Assembly: GCA_937898415.1 (NCBI GenBank)
Contig: CALDLA010000173.1
Location: 1 to 26,062 of the forward strand
Direction: 5' to 3'
DNA length: 26,062 nucleotides
DNA from: an uncultured Prevotellaceae bacterium
GTDB lineage: Bacteria; Bacteroidota; Bacteroidia; Bacteroidales; Bacteroidaceae
Position 1 is the first letter of the stretch. The number at the start of each line of letters is the position of its first letter. A program made the translations under genes and the position numbers. The notes under the pieces are model-generated. The model was not told the DNA's origin and searched no databases. It worked only from the letters and a program-made list of their open reading frames with translations. Of this stretch, positions 7,138 to 14,420 are shown one piece after another.

Positions 7138-8751
7138 TTACGCATACAGCTCGGCTTTCTTTTCCTTGATGGCCTCGTCGTAGATGTAGTCGTCGTACGT
7201 TGTCAGCTTGTCAATGGTACCCTTCGGGGTCAGTTCGATGATGCGGTCGGCCACAGTGTTGATGAACTCATGGTCGTGCGACGCAAACAGGATATTTCCC
7301 TTGAACTGAATGAGGTTATTGTTGAAGGCCTGGATTGATTCCAGGTCGAGGTGGTTCGTCGGTGTGTCGAGAATCAGGCAGTTGGCATTCTTCAGCTGCA
7401 TACGGGCAATCATACAGCGCATCTTCTCACCACCTGAGAGGACGTTGACATGTTTCAGTACGTCCTCCTCCTTGAACAGCATGCGGCCTAGGAACGACTT
7501 CATCGTCACCTCGTTGCCCGGTCCCCATTGCGACAGCCAGTCCACGAGGTTCATCTCCGACTGGAAGAATGCCGTGTTGTCCAGCGGCAGGTAGGCCGTC
7601 GTGATAGTGACTCCCCACTTGTAGGTACCGGCCTCGGCTTCGCGGTTGCCGTTGATAATCTCAAACAGCGCCGTCATGGCCTTCGGGTTGTGGCTCAGGA
7701 AGACGGTCTTCTGTCCCTTCTCAATGGTGAACGACACGTTGTCGAACAGCACCGTTCCGTCGGCATCGACAGCCTTCAGACCTTCCACCTCGAGAATCTG
7801 GGTACCTGGCTCGCGCTCCATCTGGAAAATGATGCCCGGGTACTTGCGTGTTGACGGTGTGATTTCCTCGACGTTCAGCTTCTCTAGCATCTTCTTGCGT
7901 GATGTGGTCTGCTTCGACTTCGCCACGTTGGCCGAGAAGCGGCGGATGAACTCCTCCAGTTGCTTGCGCTTCTCCTCAGCCTTCATCTTCTGGTTCTGGG
8001 CCTGACGCAGGGCTAACTGCGACGACTCGTACCAGAACGAGTAGTTACCCGAGAACAGCGTCACCTTGCCAAAGTCGATGTCAACGGTCTGTGTGGACAC
8101 GGCATCGAGGAAGTGACGGTCGTGAGAGACGACGAGTACGCATTGCTCCAGGTTCGAGAGGTATTCCTCCAGCCACTGCACGGTGTCCAGGTCAAGGTCA
8201 TTGGTAGGCTCGTCAAGCAACAGGTTATCGGGGTGTCCGAACAGGGCCTTGGCCAGCATGACGCGCACCTTCTCATTGTTCGAGATGTCCGACATCTGCT
8301 TATAGTGCTGCCCTTCAGCCACTCCGAGGTTCTGCAGCAACTGGGCGGCTTCACTCTCTGCCTCGTAGCCGTTCATCTCGGCAAAGGCCATCTCCAGTTC
8401 AGCAGCGCGGTTGCCGTCCTCCTCGGTCATCTCGGCTTTTGAGTACAGCGCCTCGCGCTCCTTCATGTTATCCCACATGGGCTTGTGTCCCATCAGCACG
8501 GTGTCCATCACCGTGTATTCATCATATTTGAAGTGGTCCTGCTCCAATACCGAGAGGCGTTCGCCCGGCTGCATTTCCACTGTACCCTTATTAGGTTCCA
8601 GATCACCGCTGATGGCACGCAGCAGCGTAGACTTGCCTGCGCCATTGGCACCGATGATTCCATAAATGTTTCCACTTGTAAACTTCAGGTTCACGTCCTT
8701 ATACAGAACCTTCTTTCCGAATTGAATAGCCAGATTTGTGACTGTAATCAT
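7138..8751 (-). CDS. ybiT: ABC-F family ATPase, YbiT-like, with one degenerate ATP site
   Basis: Soluble twin-ATPase protein of the ABC-F group, which binds the ribosomal E site and influences translation; no membrane segments. Length (537) and layout resemble E. coli YbiT. NBD1 has Walker A GANGAGKST (34-42), Walker B LLLDEPTND and switch SHDRHF, but its signature is SNNEK (157-161) in place of SGGEK. The inter-domain linker is rich in Lys/Arg (about 250-310). NBD2 has an intact LSGGEK signature and SHDHEF switch, but its Walker A position reads FLSHNPKAM (351-359), without the glycines or the lysine-serine pair, and its Walker B is LILDTPTNHLD, with Thr463 replacing the catalytic Glu. One composite site should therefore be active and the other dead. 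It has its own promoter (8788-8819) and heads the row ABC-F-grpE-dnaJ-folC. Resistance function is not implied. Confidence 0.9.
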   Translation of the reverse strand: MITVTNLAIQFGKKVLYKDVNLKFTSGNIYGIIGANGAGKSTLLRAISGDLEPNKGTVEMQPGERLSVLEQDHFKYDEYTVMDTVLMGHKPMWDNMKEREALYSKAEMTEEDGNRAAELEMAFAEMNGYEAESEAAQLLQNLGVAEGQHYKQMSDISNNEKVRVMLAKALFGHPDNLLLDEPTNDLDLDTVQWLEEYLSNLEQCVLVVSHDRHFLDAVSTQTVDIDFGKVTLFSGNYSFWYESSQLALRQAQNQKMKAEEKRKQLEEFIRRFSANVAKSKQTTSRKKMLEKLNVEEITPSTRKYPGIIFQMEREPGTQILEVEGLKAVDADGTVLFDNVSFTIEKGQKTVFLSHNPKAMTALFEIINGNREAEAGTYKWGVTITTAYLPLDNTAFFQSEMNLVDWLSQWGPGNEVTMKSFLGRMLFKEEDVLKHVNVLSGGEKMRCMIARMQLKNANCLILDTPTNHLDLESIQAFNNNLIQFKGNILFASHDHEFINTVADRIIELTPKGTIDKLTTYDDYIYDEAIKEKKAELYA

Positions 8752-8787
8752 GTCTTCTCTTTATACCTTATTTATAATATTGGGCTG

Positions 8788-8819
8788 CAAAGGTACGAAT
8801 AATTTTCCGTATTTCCAAA
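8788..8819 (-). promoter_or_regulatory. Promoter of the ABC-F gene
   Basis: On the minus strand, TACCTTTG at 8795-8788 and TTTG at 8819-8816 are separated by 20 nt, an exact match to the Bacteroidetes consensus. The predicted start lies about 30 nt before the ATG at 8751. It may also serve grpE-dnaJ-folC. Confidence 0.75.
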
Positions 8820-8862
8820 TTATGGCCGATAATTTGTGTGCGAATGTGGCGTTGTCGTCTCA

Positions 8863-9909
8863 TCATGGTAGGGTGATTTCGCCTCTCAGACTCTTTGTCA
8901 TCAACTGTCTCACGGTGTCAGGGTCGTCGGGGTAATGGCTTTGCAGGAACATGAGTTTCGTGACGGCACTCTCGACGGTCTGGTCGTAGCCGCTGACGAC
9001 GCCCGCCTGTTGCAGGTGGTAGCCGCAGTCGTAGCGTGACATCTCGACGGCTCCCTGCATGCACTGGCTGATGTTGACAATTACCTTGCCGTGTCGCGTA
9101 CCCTCTTTTAGGGCGTTGAGCAGCCAGGGTGACTGGGGAGCATTACCGCTGCCGAAGGTGCGCATGACGATGGCTTTCAGGTTGGGGGTATGTATGATGT
9201 GGCGTATCAGGTCTTCACGAATGCCGGGGAAGAGCGAGAAGATAATCACGTTGTTGTCTAATCTGAAGTGGGGGGTCATCGGGCGTGAGAAGTCGGGCTG
9301 CAGTATCCGTTCCCGGTGATAGCTGATGTTGACGCCGGCCTCCACCAGGTGCGGATAGTTGAACGACTCGAAGGCGTTGAACTCCTCGGCACTCTGCTTG
9401 GTGGTACGATTGCCGCGTAGCAGGTGACCGCCGAAGTAGATGCCAACTTCAGGCACCAACGCATGCCCCTCGTCATCCTTGGCGGCAGCTATCTCCACAG
9501 CGGTAATCAGGTTCTCCTTTCCGTCGGTACGCAACTGGCCGATAGGCAGTTGCGAGCCGGTGAAGACGACAGGTTTTGTCAGGTTCTCCAGCATGTAGGA
9601 AAGCGCCGAGGCGGTATAGGCCATCGTGTCGGTGCCGTGCAGCACGACGAACCCGTCGTACTGCTCATAGTGGTCGGCTATGCAGTGGCTTAGTTCTGTC
9701 CACCGCGCTGGTGTCATATCACTGGAGTCGATGGGAGGCGAGAACTGGTAGGTGTCTATCCGTGTGTCAAACTGCCTGAGCTCGGGCACGTTCTGTAGCA
9801 GGTGCTCGAAGTCGAAAGGTTCCAGGGCGCCCGTCCTCGGGTTGCGGTTCATACCGATGGTGCCGCCGGTGTAAATCAGTAATACGCTGCTGGGGTTGCT
9901 TGTTGCCAT
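8863..9909 (-). CDS. ansA: Type I (cytoplasmic) L-asparaginase
   Basis: Hydrolyses L-asparagine to aspartate and ammonia. From the ATG at 9907-9909 the protein has 348 residues, close to E. coli AnsA. It shows both catalytic threonine motifs: YTGGTIGM (Thr14/Thr17) and HGTDTMAYTASAL (Thr93-Asp94). There is no signal peptide (MATSNPSSVL leads straight into the first beta strand), which supports the cytoplasmic type I enzyme and not the periplasmic type II. The frame is open for 55 further codons upstream, but that stretch covers the gene's own promoter (9933-9964) and the divergent promoter region and has no family similarity, so I reject the longer start. Monocistronic: ABC-F downstream has its own promoter. 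Confidence 0.92.
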   Translation of the reverse strand: MATSNPSSVLLIYTGGTIGMNRNPRTGALEPFDFEHLLQNVPELRQFDTRIDTYQFSPPIDSSDMTPARWTELSHCIADHYEQYDGFVVLHGTDTMAYTASALSYMLENLTKPVVFTGSQLPIGQLRTDGKENLITAVEIAAAKDDEGHALVPEVGIYFGGHLLRGNRTTKQSAEEFNAFESFNYPHLVEAGVNISYHRERILQPDFSRPMTPHFRLDNNVIIFSLFPGIREDLIRHIIHTPNLKAIVMRTFGSGNAPQSPWLLNALKEGTRHGKVIVNISQCMQGAVEMSRYDCGYHLQQAGVVSGYDQTVESAVTKLMFLQSHYPDDPDTVRQLMTKSLRGEITLP

Positions 9910-9932
9910 GATGTGATGCCTGTTGACGGGCG

Positions 9933-9964
9933 CAAAGATACAAATAAATGGATAAAAAAACAAA
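9933..9964 (-). promoter_or_regulatory. Promoter of ansA
   Basis: On the minus strand, TATCTTTG at 9940-9933 and TTTG at 9964-9961 are separated by exactly 20 nt. It lies 24 nt upstream of the ATG at 9909, which fixes the short form of the gene. Confidence 0.75.
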
Positions 9965-10002
9965 TTTTGGCAGGATTTCTGTGTTATCTGCGCCGAATTG
10001 TG

Positions 10003-10010
10003 TATCTTTG
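10003..10010 (+). promoter_or_regulatory. Promoter -7 element of the RluA-family gene
   Basis: TATCTTTG matches TAnnTTTG and ends 19 nt before the ATG at 10030. No TTTG occurs at the usual 19-21-nt spacing (nearest at 9966-9969, 33 nt away), so the -33 half is weak or missing. Confidence 0.55.
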
Positions 10011-10029
10011 CACTCAAAAACGTGTTGTT

Positions 10030-10926
10030 ATGAGAATGAATACAGGCTATGGCCGTGCCGGTGAATATGAGCACTATACGGTGAACGACCCCATGCCGCT
10101 GTTGGAGTGGCTGTTGCAGAATCTATCTCAGTCGAAGTCCAAGGTGAAGGCAATATTGCAGGGACGCGGTATCAAGGTTGACGGCAAGACCGTATCACAG
10201 TTCGATTTCCCTTTGGAACGTGGCATGAAGGTGGCCGTCAGCAAGACCAAGCGCAACCAGCAGGGCTTCAAGAGCCGTTACGTGAAGATAGTCTATGAAG
10301 ACCGCTGGCTGATTGTCGTTGAGAAAGCCGTCGGCATTCTCTCGATGGCTGCCGGCCATTCGACGTTGAACGTGAAGTCGGTGCTCGATGACTATTTCAA
10401 AAAGTCGCACCAGAAGTGCAGTGCCCACGTTGTCCATCGGCTCGATCGTGACACCAGCGGGCTGATGGTCTATGCCAAGGATATGGAGACGGAGCAGATA
10501 CTTGAGCACAACTGGCACGACATCGTCTATGACCGCCGCTACGTGGCCGTCGTCAGCGGCGAGATGGAGGACGACGAAGGCACTATTGCCAACTGGCTGA
10601 AGGACAACAAGGCATACATTACCTACTCGTCACCTACGGACAATGGCGGCAAGTATGCCGTTACCCACTTCCACGTACTCGACCGCACCACGGAGCACTC
10701 GCTCGTGGAATACAAGTTGGAGACGGGGCGCAAGAACCAGATTCGCGTCCACTCGGCCGACATGGGGCATCCCGTCTGCGGCGATACGAAATACGGCAAT
10801 GGCGACGACCCGCTGCACCGCCTCTGTCTGCATGCTTGGCTGCTCTGCTTTACGCATCCTGTGACGGGGCAGCCCATGGAGTTCGAAACCCCTATCCCCG
10901 TAGTATTCCGTAAAATGTTCAAATAA
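10030..10926 (+). CDS. RluA-family pseudouridine synthase with S4 domain
   Basis: Isomerises specific uridines to pseudouridine in rRNA or tRNA. From the ATG at 10030 it has 298 residues: an N-terminal S4 RNA-binding domain (about 22-70, KAILQGRGIKVDGKTVSQFD) and a catalytic domain with the family motif HRLDRDTSG, whose Asp139 is the expected nucleophile. The later RKNQIRVHSADMGHPVCGD segment is the usual RluA/RluC/RluD motif. Which uridine is modified cannot be told from sequence. The frame extends upstream to 9913, but those codons overlap the -7 element and the divergent ansA promoter, so the start at 10030 is preferred. A small membrane-protein gene starts 7 nt downstream. Confidence 0.92.
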   Translation: MRMNTGYGRAGEYEHYTVNDPMPLLEWLLQNLSQSKSKVKAILQGRGIKVDGKTVSQFDFPLERGMKVAVSKTKRNQQGFKSRYVKIVYEDRWLIVVEKAVGILSMAAGHSTLNVKSVLDDYFKKSHQKCSAHVVHRLDRDTSGLMVYAKDMETEQILEHNWHDIVYDRRYVAVVSGEMEDDEGTIANWLKDNKAYITYSSPTDNGGKYAVTHFHVLDRTTEHSLVEYKLETGRKNQIRVHSADMGHPVCGDTKYGNGDDPLHRLCLHAWLLCFTHPVTGQPMEFETPIPVVFRKMFK

Positions 10927-10933
10927 TTAGAGT

Positions 10934-11086
10934 ATGGAGAATATTGGCTATTACATATTTCTGTTGGTCGCCATCATCGTGGCCTTCCTTATTATTAAGA
11001 AGGTGACGACGTGCATCCTGAAGTCCGTCGTACTGATTGTGCTGGTCATTGTGTTGGCAGCTGTCTATTTCATGTACTACAGATGA
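10934..11086 (+). CDS. Small two-helix membrane protein (50 residues)
   Basis: A 51-codon frame starting with ATG at 10934, 7 nt after the pseudouridine synthase stop. The product is a hydrophobic helix (about 5-21, GYYIFLLVAIIVAFLII), a short basic/polar turn (KKVTTCILK, 22-30), then a second hydrophobic helix (about 31-46), ending YFMYYR. It has the size and pattern of a membrane hairpin with the Lys-rich turn facing the cytoplasm. Its TGA stop overlaps the ATG of the following FAD protein (ATGA at 11083-11086), so translation is probably coupled. I do not recognise a family. The clean two-helix pattern and tight spacing on both sides argue that it is real. Confidence 0.7.
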   Translation: MENIGYYIFLLVAIIVAFLIIKKVTTCILKSVVLIVLVIVLAAVYFMYYR

Positions 11087-12630
11087 CCGGCGAGTATCAG
11101 ATACGGGTGCTGCCTCAGGTGGCTGCCAACGAGCAGAACCTGAAAGCGTGGCTGGCTGACGAGTATGGCTTCGATGTCCGTACTTGTACGGCGGTGCGTA
11201 TCCTGAAGCGCAGCATTGATGCCCGTCAGCGTACCATCTTCGTCAACCTGAAGGTTCGTGTCTATGTCAACGAACAGCCTGCCGACGATGCATACCAGCA
11301 TGTGGAGTATGTCGATGTATCCGACCGTCCGCAGGTTATTGTGGTCGGAGCAGGCCCAGGTGGACTCTTTGCGGCACTACGACTTATCGAGTTAGGTTTT
11401 CGTCCCGTCGTATTGGAACGTGGCAAGAATGTCCATGACCGCAAACGTGATTTGGCAGAGATTTCGCGTACGCAGCAGGTCGACGCCGAGAGCAACTACT
11501 GTTTCGGCGAGGGTGGAGCAGGAGCCTACTCTGACGGTAAACTCTACACCCGTTCGAAGAAGCGCGGAAACATTGACAAAATACTAAACGTCTTCTGTCA
11601 GCACGGTGCATCGACGGCTATCCTGGCCGATGCCCATCCGCATATCGGCACCGACCGTCTGCCCAAGGTTATCGAGAACATGCGCAACACCATCATCCGT
11701 TGTGGTGGCGAGGTACACTTCCAAACGAAGATGACGGGACTGATACTTGATGACGACAGGGTTATCGGTTGTATGGCCGACAAAGAATATCGTGGTCCGG
11801 TCATTCTCGCTACCGGCCATAGTGCCCGTGACGTCTATCGCTATCTGGCCGAAGTCAAGATTGAAATCGAGGCCAAGGGCATTGCCGTGGGTGTCCGTCT
11901 GGAGCATCCCTCGCAGCTGATAGATCAGATACAGTACCACTCGCGTCAGGGGCGTGGCAAGTACCTGCCCGCTGCCGAGTATTCGTTTGTCACGCAGGTC
12001 GACGGTCGTGGCGTGTATTCTTTCTGTATGTGCCCTGGTGGTTTTGTCATTCCTGCCGCAACCGACAAGGAACAGATTGTCGTCAACGGTATGAGTCCTG
12101 CCAATCGCGGTACAGCGTGGTCTAACAGCGGAATGGTTGTGGAAACCCGTCCTGAAGATGTTGAGGGCGATGACGTGCTGCGTGTGATGCGCTTCCAGGA
12201 ACAGCTGGAACGGATGTGCTGGCAGCAGGGAAACATGAAGCAGACGGCGCCCTCACAGCGTATGGCTGACTTCGTCAACAACCGCTTGAGCTATGACCTG
12301 CCCAAGTCGAGCTATGCGCCTGGGTTGATTTCGTCTCCCTTGCACTTCTGGCTGCCGCCGATGATCGGCCACCGTCTGCAGGAAGGTTTCAAAACCTTCG
12401 GCCGTCAGGCTCACGGGTTCCTGACGAATGAGGCGGTACTGATAGCTGTCGAGACCCGTACCAGCAGTCCCATCCGTATTCTTCGTGATGCGGCTACCCT
12501 GCAGCATGTCCGCCTTCGTGGTCTTTTCCCTTGTGGCGAGGGTGCAGGCTATGCCGGGGGCATCGTTTCAGCCGGTGTCGACGGTGAGCGTTGTGCCGAG
12601 ATGTGTGCGGAGTATCTCTCTTGTGAATGA
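11083..12630 (+). CDS. Uncharacterised NAD(P)/FAD-dependent dehydrogenase (COG2509-like)
   Basis: A 515-residue flavoprotein of unknown substrate. An N-terminal domain of about 80 residues (MTGEYQIRVLPQVAANEQNL, with the alpha-beta pattern typical of this family) precedes a Rossmann FAD-binding fold with VIVVGAGPGGLFAALRL (85-101) and the following acid-ending strand VVLERG. A second signature, NYCFGEGGAGAYSDGKLYTR, and a C-terminal PCGEGAGYAGGIVSAGVDG segment (FAD-contact loop) are characteristic of the conserved uncharacterised FAD dehydrogenase family. The start is set at 11083 because it overlaps the stop of the preceding membrane protein by ATGA; the in-frame extension to 11011 runs through that gene. 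No membrane helix, so any membrane link would come from the 50-residue neighbour. Confidence 0.83.
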   Translation: MTGEYQIRVLPQVAANEQNLKAWLADEYGFDVRTCTAVRILKRSIDARQRTIFVNLKVRVYVNEQPADDAYQHVEYVDVSDRPQVIVVGAGPGGLFAALRLIELGFRPVVLERGKNVHDRKRDLAEISRTQQVDAESNYCFGEGGAGAYSDGKLYTRSKKRGNIDKILNVFCQHGASTAILADAHPHIGTDRLPKVIENMRNTIIRCGGEVHFQTKMTGLILDDDRVIGCMADKEYRGPVILATGHSARDVYRYLAEVKIEIEAKGIAVGVRLEHPSQLIDQIQYHSRQGRGKYLPAAEYSFVTQVDGRGVYSFCMCPGGFVIPAATDKEQIVVNGMSPANRGTAWSNSGMVVETRPEDVEGDDVLRVMRFQEQLERMCWQQGNMKQTAPSQRMADFVNNRLSYDLPKSSYAPGLISSPLHFWLPPMIGHRLQEGFKTFGRQAHGFLTNEAVLIAVETRTSSPIRILRDAATLQHVRLRGLFPCGEGAGYAGGIVSAGVDGERCAEMCAEYLSCE

Positions 12631-12646
12631 AAAAAGTAGGAATAAA

Positions 12647-12678
12647 TTTGGTTGTTTCAAATTTATTGCTTATCTTTG
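12647..12678 (+). promoter_or_regulatory. Promoter of the cytidylate-kinase-like gene
   Basis: TTTG at 12647-12650 and TATCTTTG at 12671-12678 are separated by exactly 20 nt, a full match to the Bacteroidetes consensus, 34 nt before the ATG. Confidence 0.78.
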
Positions 12679-12712
12679 CCAACAGAGATACTAACCTTTA
12701 AAACAAAACGCT

Positions 12713-13336
12713 ATGAACAAGGAGGAAAAATATGTGATTACTATCAGCCGTCAGTTTGGTACTGGTGGTCATGAGATTGGTGCAGAATTGGCACGTCGTC
12801 TGGGTATCAAGTTGTTAGATAAGCAGATATTGAACGAGGTCGCCCGACGTGTCACCGCCGTTGAAGATGCCGTTGAGAAGATTGAAGCCCGCAACCCCCT
12901 GTGGCGCGACGACTTCACCAACTTCTACCGTACGTATATGGCCGGTGCCGAGTACAACGGAGCAGAGCACGACCAGACCAGTCACGAATTGTTCGAGGCG
13001 CAGGCTGAGGCCATCCGTAAGATTGCCGACGAGGAGTCGTGCATCATCATCGGCCGTTGTGGTTTCGATATCTTCAGGGATCATCCCAATGCGCTGAAGA
13101 TTTTCATCCACTCACCGCTCGACTGTCGTAAACGCCGCATTGCCGAGAAATACGACCTGAACGAGCAGGACGCTGCCGCCATGATTGTCGACAACGACTA
13201 CAGCCGCGAACTCTACACCAAGACGTTCACAGGCAGCGACTGGACTGACGCCCGCAACTACGACATCTCGCTCGACGTGCGGAAGTTCGGCGTCAACGGC
13301 GCGGTTGATTTCCTGATGAAAGCGATAGAAGGCTGA
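12713..13336 (+). CDS. Cytidylate-kinase-like family protein
   Basis: A 207-residue P-loop protein of the cytidylate-kinase-like group, related to but distinct from true Cmk. The nucleotide-binding loop is ISRQFGTGGHEIG (11-23), in which the Ser/Gln and Gly-Gly-His pattern replaces the GxxGxGK of authentic CMP kinase. A later IIIGRCGFDIFRD segment and the Arg-rich DCRKRRIAEKY (lid-like) match the family. The real substrate is unknown; a nucleoside monophosphate kinase role is inferred from fold only. It has its own promoter. Its last 44 nt overlap the 3' end of the convergent glycosyltransferase gene (13293-13336), so both reading frames share that DNA. Confidence 0.82.
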   Translation: MNKEEKYVITISRQFGTGGHEIGAELARRLGIKLLDKQILNEVARRVTAVEDAVEKIEARNPLWRDDFTNFYRTYMAGAEYNGAEHDQTSHELFEAQAEAIRKIADEESCIIIGRCGFDIFRDHPNALKIFIHSPLDCRKRRIAEKYDLNEQDAAAMIVDNDYSRELYTKTFTGSDWTDARNYDISLDVRKFGVNGAVDFLMKAIEG

Positions 13337-14420
13337 TGTACAGCTGTTCGTACTGGCGGGCTACCTTCAGGTAGTCGTGGTGCCGCTTGACGTATTCCCG
13401 GCTCTCTGCTTTGAGCTGGGGAATGCGTTCGGGGTGCAGTATCAACTGTTCCAATTCTTGATAGACGCTTTCGTAGCTGGGCTGTACATTGATGATGGGC
13501 CGCAGCTCTGTTTCGTGGATGATGTTGTAGTTCTCGGGCTCACCGCCGCCGATGCAGATGATGCCCTTCGACATGGCTAATAGCGGATTCATCGACGGGG
13601 TGTAGGCGTAAAGCTGGTCGAGAATAGCGTCTGACCCCTCCATCATCTGTTGGTATTCTTCGAAAGGTACGCCCTCCGCAATGTTCAGTTTCATGCGGTA
13701 GGCGTATTTCGTATGCAGGTCCTTGGCCGCCTGCAGCATGATGTCCGTCCCCTTGTATGCTGACCGTCCGCGACTGATACCGATGAATACGGATACTTTC
13801 GACGCCTTACAGCGTTTTGTGCTGTAGGTTTCGGGCAGTTTGATGGGGAAGGGGATGAACTGTGTTTTTTCAGGGAAGTGCGGACGATAACACACGTCGT
13901 ACTCATAGAGTCCGGTGACGATGGCGTCCGCGTCCTGGGCAATCTTCTTGTTCAGCGTCTCCTTGGTGGTGCCGAGCCAGTCGCGCTGCTCTCTGATGGC
14001 GGCCTCGTCCGTGCGCACCTGGTCGCCGAAGTTGAAGTCGCTGTAGCGCAGTGGCTTTTCCACGGTACAGGTGTATACCCAGTACCAGTCCATGCCGAAA
14101 GCGCCCAGCACCATCTTTTTATTATGTCGTCTCAGGTAGTCGTAAAACCAGAAAAGCCGTTCGGCACGTAGTTCGAAAAACATGGGGTTTATCAGTTGCA
14201 CAATGTCGTAGCCGCGCAGCCGGGGCAGCAGACAGTAGAGGCGCATCAGCAGCCGTAGTCCAGCCAGCGAACCTTGTGGACGGCTGACGTCGATGTCGCG
14301 TGGATAGTCCTTCCACTCATCACCGTTACTGACCACCGTCACGTGGTGGCCCAGTTGCCGCAGTCCCTCGGCCAATGTGGCATGTACGTTGCTGTATTCG
14401 CCTATCAACAGTATTTTCAT
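13293..14420 (-). CDS. Glycosyltransferase, GT-B fold (GT4-like)
   Basis: Predicted cytoplasmic transferase moving a sugar from a nucleotide donor onto a lipid-linked glycan. From the ATG at 14418-14420 it has 375 residues: an N-terminal Rossmann start (MKILLIGEYSNVHATLAEGL, then HHVTVV), and a C-terminal donor domain with FIGISRGRSAYKGTD (212-226) and NPLLAMSKGIICIGGGEPEN (278-297). The usual GT4 E-x7-E motif is not evident (the region reads PSMNPLLAMSKG), so the family is uncertain. The start overlaps the stop of the upstream GT2 gene by ATGA. The frame continues upstream to 14498 but would sit inside that gene. It ends inside the convergent kinase-like gene. Third of three leftward transferases. 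Confidence 0.83.
   Translation of the reverse strand: MKILLIGEYSNVHATLAEGLRQLGHHVTVVSNGDEWKDYPRDIDVSRPQGSLAGLRLLMRLYCLLPRLRGYDIVQLINPMFFELRAERLFWFYDYLRRHNKKMVLGAFGMDWYWVYTCTVEKPLRYSDFNFGDQVRTDEAAIREQRDWLGTTKETLNKKIAQDADAIVTGLYEYDVCYRPHFPEKTQFIPFPIKLPETYSTKRCKASKVSVFIGISRGRSAYKGTDIMLQAAKDLHTKYAYRMKLNIAEGVPFEEYQQMMEGSDAILDQLYAYTPSMNPLLAMSKGIICIGGGEPENYNIIHETELRPIINVQPSYESVYQELEQLILHPERIPQLKAESREYVKRHHDYLKVARQYEQLYISLLSLSSGNQPRR

Noticed and set aside
7138..8751. ABC-F gene as an antibiotic-resistance determinant
   Set aside because: It resembles the YbiT housekeeping group and not the known resistance ABC-F proteins; nothing nearby suggests a resistance cassette.
9910..10074. 55-codon N-terminal extension of the asparaginase
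   Set aside because: It would place the coding region across the ansA promoter and the divergent pseudouridine synthase start; the family starts at MATSNPSSVLLIYTGG.
11011..11082. 24-codon extension of the FAD protein
   Set aside because: It runs through the small membrane protein in another frame; the ATGA junction gives a better start.
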